Positions 1 to 5,027 of a DNA stretch of 5,088 nucleotides are shown here, in pieces. The position numbers and the translations under genes were made by a program. The DNA is from an uncultured Prevotella sp. (GTDB lineage: Bacteria; Bacteroidota; Bacteroidia; Bacteroidales; Bacteroidaceae): NCBI GenBank assembly GCA_900551985.1, contig URYG01000231.1, positions 1 to 5,088 on the forward strand, given 5' to 3'. How positions within the stretch are numbered: the stretch's first letter is position 1; each line of letters begins with the position of its first letter. Below the pieces are notes generated by a model, which was given only the letters and a program-made list of their open reading frames with translations, was not told the DNA's origin and ran no database searches.

Positions 1-19
1 CTCAGGAAATGATCCGGGT

Positions 20-166
20 TCAGGAGAAAGGAGTGTTGTGGCCCGCCATGTGAGCGGCAAGACCATCCACATCCATCATCTGCGTAGTGATGGCATAAGC
101 ATACCACAGGCCCTTGGCATCGGGCAACTTCTCATTCTTGTTCTCTTTCAAAGTGTACAAAAGCAT
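20..166 (-). pseudogene. HU-like DNA-binding protein, N-terminal fragment (truncated)
   Basis: The 48-codon product begins MLLYTLKENKN and continues through LWYAYAITTQ and HMAGHNTPFS. This matches, from memory, the N-terminus of the HU-related proteins (HU-HIG type) that follow DUF4248 genes in Bacteroidales. Those proteins bind DNA as nucleoid-associated factors and are usually well over 100 residues, with the beta-arm coming after the point where this frame stops (TGA at 20-22). A second in-frame TGA follows six codons later. I place the start at the ATG at 164-166 because a -7 promoter element lies only about 30 bases upstream; a longer frame starting at 223 would overlap that promoter. 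It is the last gene of the minus-strand block. Neither other frame across 1-20 restores an obvious HU continuation, so this may be a rearrangement junction rather than a simple frameshift. Family assignment is fairly secure; status as a pseudogene is inferred. Confidence 0.6.
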
Positions 167-196
167 AAGCAATAACGTTTTAAATGAAACACGATG

Positions 197-204
197 CAAA
201 GATA
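197..204 (-). promoter_or_regulatory. Bacteroidota -7 promoter element for the HU-like gene
   Basis: Read on the minus strand this is TATCTTTG, an exact match to TAnnTTTG. It sits about 30 bases upstream of the ATG at 166, giving a leader of roughly 20-25 bases. No TTTG -33 element is seen at the usual spacing; the nearest TTG is 16 bases upstream. The HU-like gene can therefore probably be transcribed independently of the upstream genes. Confidence 0.5.
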
Positions 205-298
205 CGACATTCGGGAGCCGCAACTCACACTTCCTGATGCATCCTCACGCTTATTGCCACATTCAGCCATCTTCTCACTTTTTCCGGTTTCCCGGATT

Positions 299-520
299 CT
301 AGGGCTCGCCCAGGAAGTCGAAGATGATGGCCACCTGACGGGGAAAGAATCCCTTGTCCGATTTCCGGTAACCCACCTCCAGAAGCTTCCGGTAGAGTGG
401 GGTACACTTCTGGATCCATCTTCTCAGATGGGCGTTGGCTACTTCGGGAGTTGAGTCCGGAAAATACAGCAGGGCTATCTCCTGCTTGGTATAATATCTG
501 ATTTCTGGTTCGTTCTGCAT
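299..520 (-). CDS. DUF4248 domain-containing protein
   Basis: This 73-residue protein matches the DUF4248 pattern as I remember it: an aromatic-rich opening (IRYYTKQEIALLYF, residues 7-20), a central basic/Trp helix (HLRRWIQKC, 31-39), an LLEVGY segment (46-51), and a C-terminus ending LGEP. Its length is normal for the family. The predicted layout is three or more short helices, compatible with a small helix-turn-helix-like DNA-binding or adaptor protein, but the function is not established. It lies 103 bases downstream of the primase-helicase gene on the same strand and upstream of the HU-like gene, the order commonly seen in Bacteroidales. No TAnnTTTG element is visible just upstream, so it is probably expressed by read-through past the 552-587 hairpin. 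No Shine-Dalgarno sequence is present. Confidence 0.82.
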   Translation of the reverse strand: MQNEPEIRYYTKQEIALLYFPDSTPEVANAHLRRWIQKCTPLYRKLLEVGYRKSDKGFFPRQVAIIFDFLGEP

Positions 521-551
521 TCTATATGATGAATTGAAGGGTTAGAGATGA

Positions 552-587
552 TAAGTATCTTGGTTTTCGGAAAAACCAAGATACTTA
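552..587. repeat. Perfect 16-bp inverted repeat (RNA hairpin) between the primase-helicase and DUF4248 genes
   Basis: The arms TAAGTATCTTGGTTTT (552-567) and its exact complement (572-587) are separated by four bases, CGGA. The minus-strand transcript would form a 16-bp stem capped by UCCG. No U-tract follows the stem on either strand, so it is not a canonical intrinsic terminator. Attenuation, RNA processing or differential stability in the operon is equally plausible. A second, weaker pair, ACTTAC (583-588) and GTAAGT (597-602), overlaps the right arm and could compete with it. Confidence 0.7.
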
Positions 588-623
588 CCGCAAAAAGTAA
601 GTCACTCACGGGGCGTAAGCCGG

Positions 624-2882
624 TCAGTTCCGGTCGTCTTCCCATTCTGATGGCGATACGATGGCATCTGTGTTCATCTCGCCCACCTCCTTCTCTATCA
701 CGAACCAGCCCATGCCTTTCGATCTGCGTTTTCTTTCGAAACCCAGACGCAGCAGGGTACTTGCCAGGTTCTGCTGGTAGATATACCGGCTCAGGGCAGG
801 ACAGCCGCCAATGCGCTCCAGAATCTCCGAAGAATAGCGGTACTTGATGAATCTGGCTTCCACGTTCTTGCCAGGCACGCGGTAGTAGCGCAGAATCTGG
901 TCCTCCATATAGTTGGAGATCATGAACATCTTGTTGTGCTCGCGCATCACCTCGATATCCGCAGTGGTGAGCCAGAATACCCAGCCATCCTCGTGCTTGC
1001 GCTGGCGCTCCATCACCTCCTTACCCAGAGCCACTGCCTGGGCATATACGTGCTGGTAGTCGATGGGATGGTCTATCGGACTGTCGATCGACTCGATGAG
1101 CCAGGGTGAGTAGCGGCGGTTCTCTTCCTCGCTGATAATCTGCACGCTGTTGCTCGTGCCGCACATGGCAGCACGGTGGGGCAGCTCCGTACGGTACTTG
1201 TCGTAAGGGCGGCGGATGGAGAAGAAGAGCTTCGTTACGCAGCTCTTGAAGGCACTCAGGTTCTTGCCGAAAGCCGTTTCAAACTCGTCGAGGCACATCA
1301 GAGCCTTGCTCGCCATCGCCTCCATGAAGTCCTTGTCGGTATAGCTTGCCGTAGATTCATTGATGAAGTAATCGTGCAGCACCTTAGGCAGCAGCTTGTC
1401 GAAGAAGGTGGTCTTGAAGAGGCCGCCCTTGCCCACGAAGATAAGGATGGTCTGGCCTACTACGGTATCCGTTACCCAGGTCACCACCATGGCTACAAAC
1501 CATTTCTTGAAGAAGTATCTGAAGTCTTCCTGGGTATGGTGGGCTCCATCCGTATCAGCAATGTGAATGCGGTCGGCAAGCATCTGAATGTAGTCAGTCT
1601 TCCCGTCCCATGCCGGGAGAGCTGTGAGATAATCGAGTAGAGGGTTGTACTTCTCGCTGAAGTCGCTGTTGATGAGGGAGTGGAGCCTTGGCAGCTGCGT
1701 CTGCAGTCCATCCTCTTCCATCTCTATCCAGAGAGAGTTCTCTATGTTGTCGTCCATGCGGGTCCAGTGGTGAAACTTGCCCTTGATCACGTCGCGGCTG
1801 CAGATCTCGTAGTAGCCCGTCACCTCGTTGCGGTGGAACTCGTAGCGCATGCTGAGCCACTGTTTCAGCATCTTCATGGAAGGCTTCTTGCCGTATGATT
1901 CGCCCTTGCGCATAAACTGCCAGCTGCCTCGCTGTTCCTGGTGCTTGTAGGCCTGATTCATCACGCTCACCGTCTTGGGATACTGCGCACTGAAGTTCTG
2001 GTCGGCATAGTCGGTAGCCTCCTTCTGGTCGATGTCGTACTTCACGCAGGTTAGTCCGAAGTTATACACATAGTCGTTGTGGCGGTTAGGCTCAAACGAT
2101 TTTCCCCACGTCTCCAGCAGCTTCTCTATCGAAGGGGCAGCTTCGTCGATGGTAGGGATGTGCTTGGCCAGGCTCACCATCTTCTGTGATGGCTTTCTGC
2201 GTCGGCTGCTGCGTCGCTCATACTTCTCAGCCATCGACTTCTTGAAGTAGAGTCTCTTGATGTCCTTGGTGTCCAGTTCGAAAGGCTTCGAGTCCCAGCA
2301 GAAGTAGGCGGTAGAGTCGTGGGCAAGGCCGCACATACGGGTGATGTCGGTGCACTTCTCATCGGCAGGCACACCCAGCAGGATGGAGAAGTAGTCCATC
2401 GCCTTGCGTACCACCACGTCGAAGAGTTCCACCGCCGTAACCTCCGGGTCATCAAAGGGCTTGTAGCGGGCGAGGATTCTGAGTCCATGACCGCTTGCCG
2501 TCACGTATCTCGCCATCACGTATGGGTCTTTGTCGGCCTTTGCGATTACCTCCTGCATCTTCTCGTCGGGAATCTTGTCGATATCCACGGCGAGCCAGTA
2601 GGTAGGCTTCAGGATGTTAGCCACCTGCTTACCCTGTCCGTCCATGAGAGCCGAGGCGGTGATGCCCGGCATCATGAGCTTGGTGTTGTCGGCGAGAGCC
2701 TTGCTGATAGGCACCTGCTTGCGATAGAGTTCGGTGTGATTCTGAGTCATGGCATCGAACTTGATGATTCTTACTAGCTCATCCTTTGAGATAAGCTGAT
2801 GACCTTCGCTTGAAGCGATGGTCCAGAAGAAAGAGGGCAGAACCTCTTCTGCTTCCTTGTTGGTTGAATAGTTTTCATTCAT
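624..2882 (-). CDS. VirE/VapE-type primase-helicase fusion (BT4734-like N-terminus, SF3-like helicase domain)
   Basis: This 752-residue, probably cytoplasmic protein appears to be a two-part replication enzyme. Residues about 35-210 resemble the BT4734-like VirE N-terminal domain, related to archaeo-eukaryotic primases: a DID acidic pair (D100, D102), SGHGL (130-134), and DITRMCGLAHD (179-189). A basic linker (SSRRRKP, 225-231) and a helical middle (about 240-345) follow. The C-terminal half is VapE-like: Walker A GKGGLFKTT at 484-492, Walker B LMCLDEFE at 528-535 (D532, E533), a conserved RRPYDKY (557-563), and a sensor-like CGTSN (574-578). The tail (about 640-730) probably corresponds to DUF3874. 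The start is the first ATG after an in-frame TAA 15 bases upstream, with no Shine-Dalgarno sequence. The family is known from mobile elements, satellites and capsule-locus neighbourhoods; primer synthesis plus unwinding is inferred. Composition is GC-richer than the right half of the window. All key residues appear intact, so it is likely functional. Confidence 0.85.
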   Translation of the reverse strand: MNENYSTNKEAEEVLPSFFWTIASSEGHQLISKDELVRIIKFDAMTQNHTELYRKQVPISKALADNTKLMMPGITASALMDGQGKQVANILKPTYWLAVDIDKIPDEKMQEVIAKADKDPYVMARYVTASGHGLRILARYKPFDDPEVTAVELFDVVVRKAMDYFSILLGVPADEKCTDITRMCGLAHDSTAYFCWDSKPFELDTKDIKRLYFKKSMAEKYERRSSRRRKPSQKMVSLAKHIPTIDEAAPSIEKLLETWGKSFEPNRHNDYVYNFGLTCVKYDIDQKEATDYADQNFSAQYPKTVSVMNQAYKHQEQRGSWQFMRKGESYGKKPSMKMLKQWLSMRYEFHRNEVTGYYEICSRDVIKGKFHHWTRMDDNIENSLWIEMEEDGLQTQLPRLHSLINSDFSEKYNPLLDYLTALPAWDGKTDYIQMLADRIHIADTDGAHHTQEDFRYFFKKWFVAMVVTWVTDTVVGQTILIFVGKGGLFKTTFFDKLLPKVLHDYFINESTASYTDKDFMEAMASKALMCLDEFETAFGKNLSAFKSCVTKLFFSIRRPYDKYRTELPHRAAMCGTSNSVQIISEEENRRYSPWLIESIDSPIDHPIDYQHVYAQAVALGKEVMERQRKHEDGWVFWLTTADIEVMREHNKMFMISNYMEDQILRYYRVPGKNVEARFIKYRYSSEILERIGGCPALSRYIYQQNLASTLLRLGFERKRRSKGMGWFVIEKEVGEMNTDAIVSPSEWEDDRN

Positions 2883-2934
2883 GATCTTTTAATGTTTAAG
2901 AATTTTAATCTATTTGCTTCTTATTTGCTTTCTG

Positions 2935-2978
2935 AGTCTTTTAGTCTCTAAGTCGTTTGACTGATTTTAGACCAGACT
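2935..2978. repeat. Nested AGTC/GACT repeats in the primase-helicase leader
   Basis: AGTC occurs at 2935, 2943 and 2951, then GACT at 2959 and 2975, all on an 8-bp grid. The elements also nest as an imperfect hairpin: AGTCT (2935-2939) with AGACT (2974-2978), GTCT (2944-2947) with AGAC (2969-2972), and AGTC (2951-2954) with GACT (2959-2962) around a GTTT loop. It lies in the transcribed leader upstream of the start at 2882. A direct repeat, TATTTGCTT at 2911-2919 and 2922-2930, lies between it and the start codon. A regulatory role is inference. Confidence 0.4.
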
Positions 2979-2996
2979 GTTTGTTGTTTGTGGGGG

Positions 2997-3004
2997 CAAA
3001 GGTA
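2997..3004 (-). promoter_or_regulatory. Bacteroidota -7 promoter element for the primase-helicase gene
   Basis: The minus strand reads TACCTTTG, an exact TAnnTTTG match. Transcription would begin near 2990 and leave a leader of about 105-110 bases before the start at 2882. There is no TTTG at the -33 spacing, so the promoter may be weak or activator-dependent. The palindrome at 3033-3050 lies 29 bases further upstream. Confidence 0.5.
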
Positions 3005-3032
3005 GATATAAGAATTGAAGATATTTTTCCAG

Positions 3033-3050
3033 TGCGTCAAAAATGACGCA
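3033..3050. promoter_or_regulatory. 18-bp perfect palindrome, candidate operator
   Basis: TGCGTCA at 3033-3039 and TGACGCA at 3044-3050 are exact complements around AAAA. The site sits between divergent genes, just upstream of the minus-strand -7 element (2997-3004) and 34 bases before the plus-strand ATG at 3084. Its size and symmetry fit a dimeric regulator. A small RNA hairpin at the 5' end of the plus-strand transcript is the alternative. The GC-containing arms stand out from the very AT-rich surroundings. Confidence 0.5.
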
Positions 3051-3083
3051 TATTTACAAATTTTAAATTTTTAATATAGAAAC

Positions 3084-3179
3084 ATGTTCTTTACGGACAA
3101 GGTAAATGAGATTGTTCAGGGAATCAAGGATTTCCAGGGCAAGTCTGAGGGGAAAAAATGCTTCCCCATGAGTGTGTAG
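3084..3179 (+). CDS. Short reading frame, probable 5' part of the following gene (frame break)
   Basis: The frame opens MFFTDKVNEIVQGIKDFQG (ATG at 3084-3086) and stops at TAG 3177-3179 after 31 codons. Residues 1-23 read like a normal amphipathic helical N-terminus, while the last few (KKCFPMSV) do not. The next frame begins at ATG 3158, inside it and in the -1 frame. The two meet at the GGGG-AAAAAA run (3149-3158). One extra A would join them into a single protein of about 144 residues. As drawn, this is either a separate leader peptide overlapping the next gene by 22 bases or the first piece of a frameshifted gene; I favour the latter. Confidence 0.4.
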   Translation: MFFTDKVNEIVQGIKDFQGKSEGKKCFPMSV

Positions 3180-3517
3180 GTATTTTCATCGAGAAGTTCC
3201 ACAAGTTTGTAACCAAGGAGTATCACGATGATGAGTTCGAGAATACTCTTACAGAAGAGGAGAAGCTTTGGCCCAAGCGCAAGGAGGAGATTACCGAACG
3301 CTTTGCGATTCCGGTACATCTGCTGAAGAGTTACAAGGATCACGATGTGCATCTGGATGTTGACACATTCTTGCAGGTAAAGAAGTGGGTGAAGTCGTAT
3401 CTTCCTCATTATTTTGCGGGATCAGAGTACAAGAAGTGCTCCGGATCAGAGAAGTCAGCTTTGCTGGCAGAGGCAGAGAAGGAGTTGAATCTCATTCTGA
3501 ACCGCCTGTTGGATTAA
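3158..3517 (+). CDS. Hypothetical protein, unknown family (119 residues from the internal ATG)
   Basis: I do not recognise the family. The product is charged and mostly helical by eye, with no signal peptide or membrane segment. It has an acidic/basic centre (TLTEEEKLWPKRKEEITERF, residues about 30-49), a possible helical motif IPVHLLKSYKDHDVHL (51-66), and a C-terminal helix EKELNLILNRLLD. The frame is closed upstream by TGA at 3146-3148, so ATG 3158 is the only ATG start in this frame. It has no Shine-Dalgarno sequence and no spaced promoter, and it lies inside the preceding short frame. The natural start is therefore probably ATG 3084, with the frame lost or shifted at the A6 run. It is divergent from the primase-helicase gene and shares the palindrome-bearing intergenic region. 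Coding character is good; function is unknown. Confidence 0.6.
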   Translation: MLPHECVGIFIEKFHKFVTKEYHDDEFENTLTEEEKLWPKRKEEITERFAIPVHLLKSYKDHDVHLDVDTFLQVKKWVKSYLPHYFAGSEYKKCSGSEKSALLAEAEKELNLILNRLLD

Positions 3518-3574
3518 CAGGGATTCATCTCACGGATGAACACAGAGTAGCGTGAGGATGTAGGGTAAGTGTAA

Positions 3575-3700
3575 TGTACCCTATATATCAGTAAAATCAG
3601 TATTTTCGTGTGTTAAAAACGCCAAGTAACTATCTGTACTTCCTTTCTTTACCTCTTTTGCACGTGCTGTCTAAACAAAGTTACAGGTATATAGGGTACA
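3575..3700. repeat. MITE-like element bounded by 13-bp perfect inverted repeats
   Basis: TGTACCCTATATA (3575-3587) and its exact complement TATATAGGGTACA (3688-3700) face each other across 100 bases. The flanks (GTAA on the left, CACA on the right) show no target-site duplication, and no transposase is encoded. A miniature non-autonomous element or a dispersed intergenic repeat fits best. A long-range RNA stem is the alternative. Confidence 0.45.
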
Positions 3701-3731
3701 CACCCCCCGGCAGCACAGCTCCCAGAGAAAA

Positions 3732-3758
3732 ATCTGCGTAATCTGCGAGATCTGCGTG
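3732..3758. repeat. 9-bp tandem repeat, three copies of ATCTGCGNN
   Basis: ATCTGCGTA (3732-3740), ATCTGCGAG (3741-3749) and ATCTGCGTG (3750-3758) lie head to tail with no spacer. From memory, ATCTGCG/ATCTGTG strings of this kind recur between genes in many unrelated bacteria; I could not check that here. No function is evident. Confidence 0.6.
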
Positions 3759-3794
3759 ACAAGATGAAGCTAATAACGTAAAAGTCTCTTAAAA

Positions 3795-3812
3795 TTTTTG
3801 ATTTATCAAAAA
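3795..3812. promoter_or_regulatory. 18-bp palindrome overlapping the -33 element, candidate operator
   Basis: TTTTTGAT (3795-3802) and ATCAAAAA (3805-3812) are exact complements around TT and cover the -33 TTTG. A dimeric repressor bound here would block the promoter. The arms are AT-rich, so chance is a real alternative. Confidence 0.35.
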
Positions 3813-3828
3813 ATAATTTGTATTTTTG
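3797..3828 (+). promoter_or_regulatory. Promoter of the AAA ATPase gene (-33 TTTG, -7 TATTTTTG)
   Basis: TTTG at 3797-3800 and TATTTTTG at 3821-3828 match the Bacteroidota -33 and -7 elements with a 20-base spacer. Transcription would start near 3835, about 20 bases before the ATG at 3854. This is the best-formed promoter in the window. Confidence 0.7.
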
Positions 3829-3853
3829 CCGGATAATTGAATAAAATAACAGA

Positions 3854-5026
3854 ATGGCAATGACAAAATTGAAGGTAGAGAATTTCGGTCCCATCAAGTC
3901 AGTAGAGGTAAGTCTAGGTGACTTGAATATCTTGATAGGCCCTCAAGCAAGTGGAAAAAGCTTGTTTCTGGAGCTGTTCAAGTTAGTCATGGATAAGAAT
4001 AGCATTATCGAGACTTTACGAAAGTATAATTATATTTTGTCAAAGACAGATGTGGAACCTCTCTTGGATTATTATTTTGGAGAGGGTTTGCATACGTTGT
4101 TCAGTGGAGATACAAAAATAGAAGTTTCAGATAAGGAATTTGCAATTACGGATTTATTGAAGCCATCGAAGACCAGGCAGAATACCCGGGAATCCGTCTT
4201 TTATGTTCCTGCTCAACGAATTTTAGGAATATCAGATGGTCGCCCGAAGAATTTTATGGAGTTTGATGGATCTGCTCCGTTTGTCTTGAAAAACTTCAGT
4301 GAAACACTGCGTGTGTTCATACAGAGTGGCTTAGGTAATCCTGATGTGATATTCCCGATGCGTAATCGTCTGAAGGGTGCGGTGAAGAATTCTATAAACG
4401 AATCCGTTTTTCATGGCGCAAAAGTTGTTATCGATCAAAGTTCAGGTCAAAGAAAGATGAAGCTGAATATTAACAATGTCAGTCTTCCATTTATGACATG
4501 GAGTGCAGGCCAGAAGGAGTTCATGCCTCTTCTGCTGGCAATGTATTGTCTCTCTGGGCCACCAACATCTGTAATCAATAAGGAAGATTATAAGTGGGTA
4601 ATCATCGAGGAGCCGGAAATGGGATTGCATCCCCGTGCCATCCAGACCGTTATTTGGGAAATCATAGAATTGATGCAGGCGGGATATAAGATAATAGTAT
4701 CTACTCATTCTCCTACGTTGTTGGAGTTTGCTTGGGTATTTGAGTCTCTCAAGAACTTGCCTGCGGAACGTTTTAAAAGGGCTCTTAGTGAATTATTCGA
4801 TATAGATAAGAAATCTACAGCCATTCAGGTAATGAATGGTTTACAGGAAAAGGAGTTGAAGACATATTTCTTCTCATCAGATGGCGATGGAGTAACCTCT
4901 ACCGACATTTCATCTTTGGATGTTGAAAATAATAATCCGTTGATTGCGGAATGGGGTGGCCTGTCGGCATTCTCAGGCAAGGCTTCGGAAGTAGTAGGAA
5001 AGTATTATCAGGAACCGGAAATGTGA
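3854..5026 (+). CDS. AAA family ATPase (ABC/SMC-like, OLD-type ATPase domain without nuclease)
   Basis: This 390-residue soluble protein has the full ABC-class ATPase set: N-terminal LKVENFGPIKSVEV (6-19), Walker A GPQASGKS (29-36), FYVPAQR (116-122), a signature-like SAGQKE (217-222), Walker B WVIIEEPEMGLHP (248-260) with catalytic Glu at 252/253, and the switch histidine in STHSP (283-287). The roughly 100 residues after that show no TOPRIM pattern (no Glu followed by a DxD), so it is not a complete OLD nuclease. The insertion between Walker A and signature (about 45-210) is too short for a long coiled coil. ATG 3854 fits the promoter; ATG 3860 (MTKLKVENF) is an equally reasonable start. 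There is no Shine-Dalgarno sequence. The next gene begins one base after the stop, suggesting a translationally coupled operon. ATP-dependent sensing or gating of a partner effector is inferred from the family. ATPase identity is secure; the biological role is not. Confidence 0.88.
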   Translation: MAMTKLKVENFGPIKSVEVSLGDLNILIGPQASGKSLFLELFKLVMDKNSIIETLRKYNYILSKTDVEPLLDYYFGEGLHTLFSGDTKIEVSDKEFAITDLLKPSKTRQNTRESVFYVPAQRILGISDGRPKNFMEFDGSAPFVLKNFSETLRVFIQSGLGNPDVIFPMRNRLKGAVKNSINESVFHGAKVVIDQSSGQRKMKLNINNVSLPFMTWSAGQKEFMPLLLAMYCLSGPPTSVINKEDYKWVIIEEPEMGLHPRAIQTVIWEIIELMQAGYKIIVSTHSPTLLEFAWVFESLKNLPAERFKRALSELFDIDKKSTAIQVMNGLQEKELKTYFFSSDGDGVTSTDISSLDVENNNPLIAEWGGLSAFSGKASEVVGKYYQEPEM

Positions 5027-5027
5027 G

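Larger units (their letters stand above)
3518..3853. other. 336-bp gene-free stretch with several repeats and a promoter
   Basis: No convincing gene lies here. From left to right it holds a small hairpin TTCATC-TCACG-GATGAA (3524-3540) with a competing pair CTCACG (3529-3534)/CGTGAG (3551-3556), possibly a weak transcript end with no T-tract. Next come the 13-bp inverted repeats (3575-3587 and 3688-3700), the 9-bp tandem repeat (3732-3758), and the ATPase promoter (3797-3828). A minus-strand frame of 29 codons without a start (3584-3670) lies between the inverted repeats. Confidence 0.6.

Noticed and set aside
1176..1640. 154-codon plus-strand open frame inside the primase-helicase gene
   Set aside because: It is antisense to a well-supported gene carrying Walker A and B motifs in this span, has no promoter, and its product has no recognisable family features.
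2319..2777. 152-codon plus-strand open frame
   Set aside because: It is antisense to the primase-like domain; the His/Val/Leu-rich product is typical of the reverse of a GC-rich coding frame.
3524..3556. Intrinsic terminator after the unknown gene
   Set aside because: Only 6-bp stems that compete with each other and no T-tract; noted within the intergenic entry instead.
3584..3670. 29 open minus-strand codons inside the inverted-repeat element as a small gene
   Set aside because: It has no start codon and is bounded by stops on both sides; kept only as part of the repeat finding.
3732..3758. CRISPR-like array or iteron origin
   Set aside because: Three 9-bp units without spacers are too short for CRISPR, and no replication initiator is adjacent to support an origin.
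3649..3897. 82-codon minus-strand frame over the ATPase start
   Set aside because: It runs through the ATPase promoter and the 9-bp tandem repeat (giving SRRSRRLRR), and has no promoter of its own.
3854..5026. Complete OLD-family nuclease
   Set aside because: The C-terminal 100 residues are too short and lack the TOPRIM Glu and DxD pattern; the DGDG at 343-346 is not in that context.
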